Origin: Oscillospiraceae bacterium
GTDB lineage: Bacteria; Bacillota; Clostridia; Oscillospirales; Butyricicoccaceae
Direction: 5' to 3'
NCBI GenBank assembly: GCA_015068445.1
Contig: SVKN01000012.1
Span: 1 to 44,409 of the forward strand
Length of the DNA: 44,409 nt
Every line of letters begins with the position of its first letter. The first letter of the stretch is position 1. The notes under the pieces are model-generated. The model did not search any database. It was not told where the DNA came from and worked only from the letters and a program-made list of their open reading frames with translations. The position numbers and the translations under genes are program-made. Of this stretch, positions 7,605 to 15,779 are shown piece by piece.

Positions 7605-8219
7605 TTATGCCGGAAGAGGATACTTGACCTTGTCGGAAAGGTATCTTCTTAACAAGCCTAAATCCTTGGCGTCGATACTGCTGTCGCCATTGATGTCGGC
7701 TGCCAGCTGACCCTCCGCAGTCAGCGCGTTCTTGACCTTGTCCGCGAGATACCTTCTCAGTACCGCTACATCCTTGGCGTCGATACTGCCGTCGCCGTTG
7801 ATGTCGCCCTTGGTCACGGCAGCCGCCGTGCCCTGATACTTAAAGGTCGCAGCGAGCTTCATGGCGCCGATATCCTCGGAGTTGCTGGACAGATAGACGT
7901 AATAGGTCTTGCCGTTCTCCAGCGCCTTGGGGTACACGACGAACTCAACAGTGGAGCCTTCCGCCGTCTTCTGATCGATGTAGACCAGATTCGAGTCATT
8001 GGGCACGCCGCTGTTGTCGCTCAGCGTGAATACCATGTAGTACTTGCCGCTTTCCGCGTTGCTATAGGTAACAGTTGCCTTGTCGCCGTCGGCCGTGATG
8101 GCTACGCCGGACAGCTCCGACTTCGCATCGACGATACTGGGCTCAGCCGCGAGAGCAGTAAAACAAAGCGCCATAACCAGCAGAGCGGACAGAAGGCACA
8201 GTCTGGTCAATCTCTTCAT
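7605..8219 (-). CDS. secreted dockerin-domain protein
   Basis: The 204-aa protein has a signal peptide (1-24), an Ig-like beta domain (about 28-130) of unknown type, and a C-terminal type I dockerin. The dockerin has two F-hand calcium loops, DINGDGSIDAKD and DINGDSSIDAKD, each followed by a helix (VAVLRRYLADK, LGLLRRYLSDK). The two loops are nearly symmetric, which in known dockerins permits binding in two orientations. The next gene downstream encodes a cohesin-like domain on an SLH anchor, so the pair may assemble on the cell surface (inference). There is no enzymatic module, so it may be structural or an adaptor. The start overlaps the upstream SLH gene by 4 bp (ATGA), implying translational coupling. 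Confidence 0.88.
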   Translation of the reverse strand: MKRLTRLCLLSALLVMALCFTALAAEPSIVDAKSELSGVAITADGDKATVTYSNAESGKYYMVFTLSDNSGVPNDSNLVYIDQKTAEGSTVEFVVYPKALENGKTYYVYLSSNSEDIGAMKLAATFKYQGTAAAVTKGDINGDGSIDAKDVAVLRRYLADKVKNALTAEGQLAADINGDSSIDAKDLGLLRRYLSDKVKYPLPA

Positions 8220-8851
8220 TTTCTTCCTCCTTCAAACTTTTCAATATAATTAACCAATATCTTGGCTAATTGCGCACGTGTGGCTATCCCCTGCGGGGAC
8301 AGCGTCTTGTCTCCGGTGCCGGAGATCAGCGTGTTGTAGACGCCCCAGTACATGGGGGCCTTGGCCCACGCGGATATGGCGGAGCTGTCGGTGAAGACGG
8401 AGTCATACACGTTCGTGAACATGGCCTCCATGCCGCTCTGCCCGCCGGCATAGCCGAACAGGATCTTCATGGCCGACTCGCGCGTCAGGCTGTCGCCGGG
8501 CGCGAAGGTCGTTTCCGTGGTGCCGTTGACGTAGCCCTTTTCGTACGCCCAGGCAATGGCCGTGCGGAACTCATCAATCTGATCCGCAATGTCAGTGAAG
8601 GGCGTCTGGGCCGTGACGGCCGGGTTCCCGGCCATGCGCCAGAGGACCGTGACGAACTGGGCGCGGGTGACGGCGGTATCGGGGCGGAAGGTCCCGTCAC
8701 CGAATCCCTTGAACAGCCCCCGCCGGGCAGCTTCGTCGATGAACTCCTGGCCCCAATGGCCGTTTGTGTCGGTAAAGGTCGGCGTCTCCGCTGCGATCAC
8801 CGGCACGACGAGCAGTGCTGTGATCAAGATCAGCGCAAGAGCTTTCTTCAT
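8216..8851 (-). CDS. SLH-domain-only surface protein
   Basis: The 211-aa exported protein has a signal peptide (VVPVIAAETP cleavage region) followed only by three SLH modules (TFTDTNGHWG..., PFTDIADQID..., VFTDSSAISA...). It should bind secondary cell wall polymer and could act as a small S-layer-like coat protein or as a competitor or spacer for larger SLH proteins. I chose the ATG at 8851 because the AAAGGGGAG ribosome site then sits 6 nt away; the ATG at 8857 abuts that site. It is the first gene of the SLH-dockerin-cohesin operon and overlaps the dockerin start by 4 bp. The promoter is at 8894-8922. Confidence 0.88.
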   Translation of the reverse strand: MKKALALILITALLVVPVIAAETPTFTDTNGHWGQEFIDEAARRGLFKGFGDGTFRPDTAVTRAQFVTVLWRMAGNPAVTAQTPFTDIADQIDEFRTAIAWAYEKGYVNGTTETTFAPGDSLTRESAMKILFGYAGGQSGMEAMFTNVYDSVFTDSSAISAWAKAPMYWGVYNTLISGTGDKTLSPQGIATRAQLAKILVNYIEKFEGGRK

Positions 8852-8893
8852 CCGCATCTCCCCTTTCCGGGAATCACATAATTAAGCAACTCT

Positions 8894-8922
8894 ATTATAG
8901 CACGCGTGAGTCTATAAGACAA
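8894..8922 (-). promoter_or_regulatory. promoter of the SLH-dockerin-cohesin operon
   Basis: On the minus strand TTGTCT (8922-8917), 17 nt and TATAAT (8899-8894) precede the SLH-only gene by about 40 bp. A further TTATTGAA octamer, the same as around the double-cubane promoter, lies just upstream at 8929-8936; its relevance is unproven. Confidence 0.7.
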
Positions 8923-9369
8923 GGCCGTTTATTGAAAAATTTGGGCCTTATCTTTTGACAAATGTGTGCAAACGAGTTGACGCATCTCTGTAAAGCTTTA
9001 TACTTTACAGCAGCTTCTTCAAAAGGTTTTTACCGCTTTTCGGCCTCAAATTTGACCGTTTTTTGCGATGCCGCGTTTTGTCACGGCAACATAATCTGGC
9101 ACCATAAGCGGCTGCCGCCGCCGGTGCGAAGACCGGCGGCGGCAGCCATGAAAAAGCCGTAGTCTTCCCTGGTGTTACGCCTATTGTACCACAAAGGGAA
9201 GCGCCGCGCCCCATCCTTTCGGAGGATATTTCAAAAAAATTTGAAGTATAATGAGGCTCGCTTCAAGACTCGATCATCCTTTGCTGAGCAAATGTATTGC
9301 CATGAATGATATGCCGGACAATTCTCTATTTAAGATTTCCTTAAGGTCTACCGGCGGGCGCGCTTTTGC
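8923..9369. other. 447-bp non-coding intergenic region with an inverted repeat and a GC hairpin
   Basis: This divergent intergenic stretch contains no supported gene. It holds an 8-bp inverted repeat CTGTAAAG/CTTTACAG (8988-9010) overlapping a possible plus-strand promoter (TTGACG 8977-8982, TACTTT 9001-9006). It also holds a very stable 15-bp GC hairpin (arms 9111-9125 and 9132-9146) without a U-tract, so it is not a standard terminator. A small RNA or a long leader for the lysozyme-like gene is possible but unsupported. TATAAT at 9247-9252 overlaps an ATG that I reject as a start. Confidence 0.4.
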
Positions 9370-9398
9370 TTGCATCCGCGGGGGAGTTGGGGTATCAT
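9370..9398 (+). promoter_or_regulatory. candidate promoter of the lysozyme-like gene
   Basis: TTGCAT (9370-9375), a 17-nt spacer and TATCAT (9393-9398) lie 45 bp upstream of the ATG at 9443. The -35 box is weak. Confidence 0.4.
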
Positions 9399-9442
9399 AT
9401 ATTATAGATAAGTATCTGCATGCGGATCGAAGGAGGTTTCCG

Positions 9443-11416
9443 ATGAAAAAGCGGGGCGTTTGCCTGTTTCTGATATTGTGTCTGCTGCTGCCGGGCCTGC
9501 CTGTGCGGGCGTCCGGAGGTGTGATCACGGGGTTTGCGCCGTGGGAGCCGGTGCTTATGACGGTGAGCCCGGAGGCTCGGCCGGAGGAGGCTGCGCTGAC
9601 AGCGCAGATGCCTGCGTCCATCGGCGTCTATCTGGACGGCGGCGAGGGCGTCTTCCAGTTGCCTGTGCGGTGGGTCTGCCCCGGCGGGTACGATGAGGAC
9701 TCGTTCTATTTCCAGTTCAGCCCCGTCTGGGACGAAGAGACTTACCCTCTGGCGTCCTGGATCGACCGGGCGACGAAGGTCCCCTACGTGAGCGTGATCT
9801 TCCGCGGCGTGGAGCTGATGACCGTCACGTCCAGCCCCTACGAGCAGGACGTTTTCGACTATCTGGTGGACGAGCTGGGCGTCAACACCGCCGCGGCCTG
9901 CGGCATCATGGCGAACATCCAGTCGGAGTCCGGGTTTTATCCCAACAACCTGCAGAACTCCTACGAAAAAAGCCTTGGCTATACGGACGCCACGTACACC
10001 CGGGCGGTGGACAATGGATCATATACCAATTTCGTACACGATAAGGCCGGGTACGGCCTGTGCCAGTGGACGTTCTGGTCCCGCAAGCAGGGGCTGCTGA
10101 ATCTGGCGCAGACGCGAGGAGTGAGCATCGCCGATCTGGAGATGCAGATGGATTATTTCGTTTATGAGCTCAAGCAGTACTCGAGCCTGATGAGCACGCT
10201 GCGGTCGGTGCCCAACACGGCGGCGGGCGCGTACACGGCGGCGTACCAGTTCTGCTGGCAGTTCGAGCGGCCGGGCGGCTACGAGACGAAGTCGCCTCAG
10301 CGCGGCAATCTGGCACAGAATACCTACTGGCCCGAGTACGCGGGCACGGTGAAGCCCTCCTCCAAGCCCACATATGCCACGCTGCGCGTGTCTGACGACA
10401 CGGTGACAGCCGGCAAGATGATCACCTTTACATGCTCGTCGGACGGCGACGAGAACACGCTCAAGATCACGAAGCCCAATGGGCGCACCTCCACCTACCC
10501 CGACGTGGACAGCACGGTCCGCATGAGCTTCGACGACGAGGGCGAATACTCCGCCGTGCTGGTGGCGTCCAACGACGCGGGGTCCGTGACGAGCCGCCGC
10601 GTGTACTTCGACGTGGTGGCGGACGTTTCCGGTCCCACCTACGCCAGCATCCGCTGCGACAAATCGACGGGCTACGCCATCGGCGAGACGATCACGTTCA
10701 CCTGCCAGTCCGACGGCACCCGCCACGTGGTGACCGTGACCGATCCCGACGGCAAGGCGACGAACTACAACGACGTCGGCTCGACGCTGCGGGTGAGCTA
10801 TGCGACGCCCGGTCACTACACGGCGACGCTGACCGCCTATAAGGGCTCCGCCTCCACCACCAGCAGCAAGCTGGGATTCAACGTGCTGTCCGGCGCGCCG
10901 ACGAAGGCTGAGATCAGGGCCGACAAGGACGTCTACGACGCCGGTGAGACCGTGACGCTGACGTGCGTCTCCGACGGGACGTACAACGAGGTGCTGATCA
11001 CGCGGCCTTCCGGCAAGGTGTCCACCTACAAGAGCGTGGGCATGAGCCTGAAGCTCTATTACGACGAGGCCGGGACCTACACAGCCCAGCTGCGGACGAC
11101 GAACGACCAGGGCGAAAAGCTGAGCGAAAAGGTCACGTTCACGATCAAGGCCGCGCCGGTGGCTGTCGTCTCGGTCAGTGTGGAGAATGGCGCGGTGACG
11201 GCTGCGCTGACGTCGGTGAAGAGCGGGTATTCCTTACTGTGCGCAATGTACGAAAAAAGCGGCCGCATGGCGGCCGCTGTGATGACGTCCCTCAGCGACG
11301 GACAGCGGAGCTTCTCTGTCCCGCTGGGCGACGGGGAGATCGAAACAGTGAAGGTCGTGCTGCTGGACGACGGCGGGAGACCGCTGTGTCAGGCGGTCAG
11401 TCGGTCGGTGCGATAG
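9443..11416 (+). CDS. secreted lysozyme-like protein with Ig/PKD-type repeats
   Basis: The 657-aa protein starts at the ATG at 9443 behind AAGGAGG; a longer upstream frame lacks a ribosome site. It has a signal peptide (1-22) and an unassigned N-terminal region. Residues about 131-302 form a phage-tail-lysozyme-like domain (GIMANIQSESGFYPNN, GYGLCQWTFWSR), with Glu162 in QSES the candidate catalytic acid. Three Ig/PKD-like domains follow at about 312-410, 412-503 and 505-580, each with a TFTC/TLTC-SDG strand pair. Residues about 590-657 form the shared terminal module (LLCAMYEKSGRM ... VKVVLLDDGGRPLC). It probably cleaves peptidoglycan at the surface. Its last 20 bp overlap the convergent subtilase gene, and no terminator is visible. 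Confidence 0.85.
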   Translation: MKKRGVCLFLILCLLLPGLPVRASGGVITGFAPWEPVLMTVSPEARPEEAALTAQMPASIGVYLDGGEGVFQLPVRWVCPGGYDEDSFYFQFSPVWDEETYPLASWIDRATKVPYVSVIFRGVELMTVTSSPYEQDVFDYLVDELGVNTAAACGIMANIQSESGFYPNNLQNSYEKSLGYTDATYTRAVDNGSYTNFVHDKAGYGLCQWTFWSRKQGLLNLAQTRGVSIADLEMQMDYFVYELKQYSSLMSTLRSVPNTAAGAYTAAYQFCWQFERPGGYETKSPQRGNLAQNTYWPEYAGTVKPSSKPTYATLRVSDDTVTAGKMITFTCSSDGDENTLKITKPNGRTSTYPDVDSTVRMSFDDEGEYSAVLVASNDAGSVTSRRVYFDVVADVSGPTYASIRCDKSTGYAIGETITFTCQSDGTRHVVTVTDPDGKATNYNDVGSTLRVSYATPGHYTATLTAYKGSASTTSSKLGFNVLSGAPTKAEIRADKDVYDAGETVTLTCVSDGTYNEVLITRPSGKVSTYKSVGMSLKLYYDEAGTYTAQLRTTNDQGEKLSEKVTFTIKAAPVAVVSVSVENGAVTAALTSVKSGYSLLCAMYEKSGRMAAAVMTSLSDGQRSFSVPLGDGEIETVKVVLLDDGGRPLCQAVSRSVR

Positions 11417-12695
11417 GCAGCGGGATCGGCAGACAGACGGGCTGATAGCTTTCTGTAAAGGTAAATAGCTTGCGGGCGCCTGCTCCCTCGTCAGAGGGCA
11501 GCATGGCGCCCTCTTCATTATAATACGCTTCAAAAAAGCCGATCCCGGCGCCGTGGCGGTCGGTGAGGAGCGCCCGCAGGGCGTCCCCGTCCCCCGCTGC
11601 GGCGGCAGTCAGCAGGCTGACATCCAGCAGGCCGTAGCCGTAGGTCGTGTCGTAGCCCGGCTCGCCCAGATCCAACGACGTGGCGGCCAGCAGGCCGGCC
11701 AGCGCCTCCGGGGTCATGTCTGTCTGAGACAGAACGAGGGCGGCGGCCCCGGCGGCCAGCGGCGAGGAGAAGGACGTGCCGCTGTCGGTCCGTACGCCGC
11801 CGGTCAGCGCGGGGGCGGTGATATTCGTCCCGGGCGCGGCGATCAGGACGCTTTCATTGCGGGAGGAAAAGGTCGATACGCCCAGCGCTTCGTCCACGGA
11901 ACCCACGCCGATGACCTCGTCGTAAGCGGCGGGATAGTACAGACGATCGGGACCGGAGGTCGAATGCTTGCTGTTGTTGCCGACGGCGGCCATCAGCGTG
12001 ACGCCGTGTTCATATGCGTAGCCTACGGCGGCCGAAAGCAGGTCGGACTGCATCGTCAGGCCGAGGCTGAGATTGATCACATCACAGCCGAAATCGTCGA
12101 CGCCGCCGCTGACGGCGGCGATCACGTCGGCCAGGGTGCCCACCTTCCCCTCGAAGCACTTGAGCGGTACGAGCTCGGCCTCCGGGGCGACGTCGAGGAT
12201 CAGCCCGGCGGCGAAGGTGCCGTGGCCGTAGCTGTCGGAGATATCATCCGGGTCGCCGCCGCTGCAGTAATTGGCGCCGTCCAGCAGGTCCTTGTCCGCG
12301 AAATACGGATGGTCCGCCATGACGCCGGAGTCCACGAGGCCCACGCGCACGCCCGCGCCCGTGATCTCATGCTCGACGGCGTAATCCATATGAAGGGCCG
12401 CCAGGTGCCAGCTCTCCCCTGCGCTCTCCTCCGGCAGATCGTCCAGCATGACGGGCTGGTCCGGCTCGGCGGCCAGCAGGAGGCCTGCTTCGTCCAGCGC
12501 CTCCAGCGTCTGCGCGTCCTCCGCCAGATATAGATCGGCCGCGGCGCAGAGCGGGCGCAGGTCCTCCCCCGTCCCCTGCAGCATCACGGCGGGGACGAGC
12601 CTGACGATATAGCGATCCGGCTGCGCGGCGGACGCGGAGAACGTCAGCAGCGTCAGCAGGACGGCGGCAAACAGGATCGAAACAGGCCGCTTCAT
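11397..12695 (-). CDS. secreted subtilisin-like serine peptidase (S8)
   Basis: The 432-aa protein has a signal peptide (1-24), a short propeptide-like region (25 to about 95), and an S8 catalytic domain with the complete triad Asp122 (GLVDSGV), His158 (SYGHGTFAAG) and Ser308 (DSGTSFSSPLAAG), plus oxyanion Asn240 (AVGNNS). The C-terminal stretch FFEAYYNEEGAML...PVCLPIPLP weakly resembles the terminal module of its neighbours. It should act outside the cell, perhaps processing the neighbouring exoproteins (inference). The start follows GAGGAGG. Its stop codon lies inside the 3' end of the convergent lysozyme-like gene (20-bp overlap). It is transcribed divergently from the BspA-LRR gene. Confidence 0.93.
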   Translation of the reverse strand: MKRPVSILFAAVLLTLLTFSASAAQPDRYIVRLVPAVMLQGTGEDLRPLCAAADLYLAEDAQTLEALDEAGLLLAAEPDQPVMLDDLPEESAGESWHLAALHMDYAVEHEITGAGVRVGLVDSGVMADHPYFADKDLLDGANYCSGGDPDDISDSYGHGTFAAGLILDVAPEAELVPLKCFEGKVGTLADVIAAVSGGVDDFGCDVINLSLGLTMQSDLLSAAVGYAYEHGVTLMAAVGNNSKHSTSGPDRLYYPAAYDEVIGVGSVDEALGVSTFSSRNESVLIAAPGTNITAPALTGGVRTDSGTSFSSPLAAGAAALVLSQTDMTPEALAGLLAATSLDLGEPGYDTTYGYGLLDVSLLTAAAAGDGDALRALLTDRHGAGIGFFEAYYNEEGAMLPSDEGAGARKLFTFTESYQPVCLPIPLPIAPTD

Positions 12696-12725
12696 GGCGC
12701 GCCTCCTCTCCTTTTTTCTGTTTCT

Positions 12726-12754
12726 ATCATACCGTTTTATGACGAAGGATGCAA
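12726..12754 (-). promoter_or_regulatory. candidate promoter of the subtilase gene
   Basis: On the minus strand TTGCAT (12754-12749), 17 nt and TATGAT (12731-12726) lie about 30 bp upstream of the subtilase start. It lies back to back with the plus-strand promoter at 12763-12791, only 8 bp apart, so the two could be co-regulated. Confidence 0.5.
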
Positions 12755-12762
12755 GTGCCCGC

Positions 12763-12791
12763 TTTACGGACAGGAAGTTTTTTGCTATAAT
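12763..12791 (+). promoter_or_regulatory. promoter of the BspA-LRR/transglutaminase gene
   Basis: TTTACG (12763-12768), a 17-nt spacer and a perfect TATAAT (12786-12791) precede the ATG at 12832 by 40 bp. Confidence 0.65.
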
Positions 12792-12831
12792 TTGTGTCGT
12801 ACAGCGAGATCATTCGCTTGGGAGGGATATT

Positions 12832-15468
12832 ATGAAAAGAAGGATCATAGCGCTGATTCTGGCGCTGACCATGCTGTCCGCACTGACGGTACACGCTGAA
12901 GAGGCCACGTCCGGGTCCTGCGGCTCGAACGTCCGCTGGGAGCTGGCGGACGGGACGCTGACGATCTCGGGCACGGGGCCTATGCGCGACTTTTCCTACG
13001 CGGGAACGCCGTGGCAGAGCTGGGCGCTGCGCAGCACCATCGAGCACGTGGTAGTGAAGCCCGGCGTGACGCATATCGGCAATTATGCGTTCCACATCTG
13101 CACGGCGCTGACCGACGTTCAGCTGCCCGATACGCTGACGAGCATCGGCGAGTACGCCTTCAGCGACTGCTACTCGCTCGTTTCCGTTGAGATCCCTGAC
13201 AGCGTGACGAGCCTGGGCAGGGCTGTCTTCAACAAATGCTCATCGCTCCGCGACGTGACGCTGCCGGATACGCTGACGGCGATCCCCTACGGGGCGTTTT
13301 ACAGCAGCGGCGTGCGCTTTGTCTCGCTGCCTGCCGCGGTGACGTCCGTGGACCGCTACGCCTTTGAGTACAGCCGTCTGATCGAGGTGGGCTTCGCGGG
13401 CACGGCCGCACAGTGGGCGAATGTCGCCGTCGCGGACAACAACGACGTGCTGAACAAGGCCGACGTCCGCTTCGGCGGCGAGGACGTCTTCACGGGCGCG
13501 TCCGGCGACTGCGGCGACCTGCGCTGGCGCGTGGACGCAGACGGTCGGCTGACGATCTCCGGCGAGGGCGCCATGATGGATTACGAAAGCATCGGCGACC
13601 ACCCCTGGGCGGAGCTGCGGCGCTTCATCACCTCCGTTGAGGTTGAGTCCGGCGTCACGCGGGTGGGCGATTACGCCTTCAGCGACTGCTTCTTCGCCCG
13701 GCAGATCACGCTGCCCGACACCGTGACGAGCGTGGGCGCTCACGCCTTCGAGGACACGGAGATCGAAGAAATGGTCTTCCCCGACAGCGTGACGGAGGTC
13801 GGCGCCTATGCGTTGGCCTATTGCCCGCGGCTGACGAGCGTCCGGCTTTCGAGTAATGCATCGTCGCTGCCCGATTCTTTCCTGTATCAGAGCGGGGCGC
13901 TGAGGGAGCTGCCGCTGCCCGAGGGGCTGACGTCCATCGGCAACAGCGCGATCTCCTTCTGCCGGAGGCTCAAGGAGCTGACGATCCCGGCTTCGGTGAC
14001 GAATATCCGGCAGAACGCCTTCAACGGCAACACCGATCTGGCGGTACTGGATTTCGAGGGCCCGCTGCCGACGCTGGGCGCGGAAAACGTATTTGCCGCC
14101 CCGACGCATTGCAAGGCGGAATACTATGATTCCTATAAAGCGTATTTCCTTGAGCATGAAGTGAAGCGGCCGCTGTTCACGGGCGATTCGCCGGCGGAGC
14201 TGAGCGCGTCCGAGCTGGAGCTGTCGCAGGCGCACCCGGAGGAACAGCTGACGGTCTCCCCCGTTCTGGAGACGGACTGGACATCGGATGCGCCGGATTC
14301 CGTGTCGGTGGATGCGGACGGCACGGTCCGCGCCACGGGCCACGGCTACGCGCTGATCCACGGCGAGGCGCACGGAAACAGCGGCGTGACGCTGCTGACG
14401 TGCGAGGTGACGTCCCAGCGCAACGATCTGCTGGTCGAACAGCTGCCGAAGGAACTGACGCCGGACTTCCCCGTGTACGCCAATGCGACGATGGGCAGCT
14501 TCGAGCGGCCCCATGGCTACCAGACAGCCAAGTTCATCGAGCATGACACGAGTAATGAATACTATCAGGCGCTGGTCCAGGAGGTCGAAGCGATCACCGC
14601 CGGGTGCGCGACGGACCGGGAAAAGGCTGTCGCCATCCAGAAGTGGGTGTCGAAAAACGTGAGCTACGAGGGCGCCATCGGCATGGGCAGCAGCGTCGAG
14701 CAGGTGTATCAGACGTACATCAGCCGCACGGGCCACTGTGAGGGCTTCGCCAAGCTGACGGGCTTCATGCTGTATCTGGCTGGCATCCCCAACGGCATCT
14801 GCGTCAACATCGGCCACATGTGGAACATCGCGCTGGTGGAGGACGGCTGGATGATGGTCGATTCCACCTGGGGCGAGAGCGGCTTCGACTATGACGACCC
14901 GGAGCACGGGATGATCGTGTACATCGGCTTCGGTGAGGGAGACTGCTGCATGATCGTCAACACCACCGAGGGCGTCAAGCTGGGCGGCGTGGGCGAGCGC
15001 GTGCTGACCGAGCTGCGCGAGGGCATCACCGAGGTGGTCGTGCCGGAGTACGTCGATATCGTCGCTCAGGATGCGTTCTACTGCTGCACGGGGCTGGAGA
15101 CCGTCAGCCTCCCCCGCAGCGTCAAAACCGTCGACGATGCGTTCCCCTACAACTGCCGGGCCCTCAAAACGATCCGCTTCGGCGGCACGGCGGAGGAATG
15201 GGACGCGGTGTCAAAGGAGGGCAACAACACGGCCTTCAACGACGCCGAGGTCGTGACCGGGGCCTTTGACGTCTACGTGCGCGAGGGCGACGCGAAGCTG
15301 GCCGTGCTGGCGTCCTATGACGCGGAGGGCTGCATGACGGACGTCCGGGCAGCCGGGGTCGACGGCCTCATCTGCCGCTTCGAGCTGGACGACGACGCGC
15401 TTTCCGACGTGCGCCTGTTCCTGGCGGATGATAACGGCGCGCCGGTGAGCGATGTGAGAAGCTATTAA
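12832..15468 (+). CDS. secreted BspA-type leucine-rich repeat protein with transglutaminase-like domain
   Basis: The 878-aa protein begins at the ATG at 12832 (GGGAGG ribosome site, signal peptide 1-22). BspA/LRR_5 repeats (VTHIGNYAFHICTALTDVQL type) fill roughly 60-240 and 275-450 in two blocks, each preceded by a WELADGTLTISGTG-like segment. A short Ig-like stretch follows at about 475-535. A transglutaminase-like cysteine-protease fold spans about 586-690 with a complete putative triad, Cys636 (GHCEGFA), His662 (GHMWN) and Asp677 (VDSTWG). A third LRR block (about 715-795) and the shared terminal module (LASYDAEGCM ... VRLFLADDNGAPVS) end the protein. The likely role is surface adhesion with a protein cross-linking or peptidase activity. 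Substrate unknown. Confidence 0.9.
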   Translation: MKRRIIALILALTMLSALTVHAEEATSGSCGSNVRWELADGTLTISGTGPMRDFSYAGTPWQSWALRSTIEHVVVKPGVTHIGNYAFHICTALTDVQLPDTLTSIGEYAFSDCYSLVSVEIPDSVTSLGRAVFNKCSSLRDVTLPDTLTAIPYGAFYSSGVRFVSLPAAVTSVDRYAFEYSRLIEVGFAGTAAQWANVAVADNNDVLNKADVRFGGEDVFTGASGDCGDLRWRVDADGRLTISGEGAMMDYESIGDHPWAELRRFITSVEVESGVTRVGDYAFSDCFFARQITLPDTVTSVGAHAFEDTEIEEMVFPDSVTEVGAYALAYCPRLTSVRLSSNASSLPDSFLYQSGALRELPLPEGLTSIGNSAISFCRRLKELTIPASVTNIRQNAFNGNTDLAVLDFEGPLPTLGAENVFAAPTHCKAEYYDSYKAYFLEHEVKRPLFTGDSPAELSASELELSQAHPEEQLTVSPVLETDWTSDAPDSVSVDADGTVRATGHGYALIHGEAHGNSGVTLLTCEVTSQRNDLLVEQLPKELTPDFPVYANATMGSFERPHGYQTAKFIEHDTSNEYYQALVQEVEAITAGCATDREKAVAIQKWVSKNVSYEGAIGMGSSVEQVYQTYISRTGHCEGFAKLTGFMLYLAGIPNGICVNIGHMWNIALVEDGWMMVDSTWGESGFDYDDPEHGMIVYIGFGEGDCCMIVNTTEGVKLGGVGERVLTELREGITEVVVPEYVDIVAQDAFYCCTGLETVSLPRSVKTVDDAFPYNCRALKTIRFGGTAEEWDAVSKEGNNTAFNDAEVVTGAFDVYVREGDAKLAVLASYDAEGCMTDVRAAGVDGLICRFELDDDALSDVRLFLADDNGAPVSDVRSY

Positions 15469-15482
15469 ACAAGAGATGATAA

Positions 15483-15512
15483 AGCGGCCCGAGCAGATAC
15501 GCTCGGGCCGCT
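15483..15512 (+). terminator. hairpin terminator of the BspA-LRR gene
   Basis: A 12-bp stem AGCGGCCCGAGC / GCTCGGGCCGCT with loop AGATAC starts 14 bp after the stop. The following CAGTCTTTA is only a weak U-tract. Its stem sequence is repeated in the second hairpin at 15733-15766. Confidence 0.6.
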
Positions 15513-15732
15513 CAGTCTTTAGACATAGTTTTTTTGCATTGTGTGCTTAAACAATCCGTTTTGAATCGTTTTTTGGCGGACATGCGCCGCCAAAAAACTC
15601 CTCAAAAGCGAGCAAAGCGAGCGCTCGCGCCGACCAACTGAGGCAAAGCCGAAGGCGATAAGCGCGAGTAATTCTCGGAAGAAGATCAGCGCAGCAGTCT
15701 TCTTCCGAAGCGTGTCGCGTTTGTCGACACGC
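15513..15732. other. 220-bp hairpin-rich spacer between two related terminators
   Basis: There is no supported gene; a 71-codon minus-strand frame exists but has no ribosome site. The stretch holds an 11-bp stem TTTTTTGGCGG / CCGCCAAAAAA (15569-15597), a perfect palindrome GCGAGCGCTCGC (15617-15628), a 10-bp stem CGGAAGAAGA / TCTTCTTCCG (15676-15707), and a GTGTCG/CGACAC stem near the right end. Together with its near-duplicate flanking hairpins it looks like an inserted repeat element. Confidence 0.4.
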
Positions 15733-15766
15733 AAAGCGGCCCGAGCCTTCTGGCTCGGGCCGCTTT
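15733..15766. terminator. intrinsic terminator between convergent genes
   Basis: A 15-bp stem AAAGCGGCCCGAGCC / GGCTCGGGCCGCTTT with loop TTCT is followed on the plus strand by GTTGTGTT. It lies 13 bp past the stop of the minus-strand 1118-aa gene and is probably its terminator. Confidence 0.7.
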
Positions 15767-15779
15767 GTTGTGTTATGGC

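Noticed and set aside
9251..9442. Upstream start of the lysozyme-like gene at 9251
   Set aside because: The ATG overlaps a TATAAT and lacks a ribosome site; the ATG at 9443 has AAGGAGG and begins a signal peptide.
15519..15734. 71-codon minus-strand frame in the hairpin-rich spacer
   Set aside because: It has no ribosome site and consists of palindromic DNA; better explained as a structured repeat.
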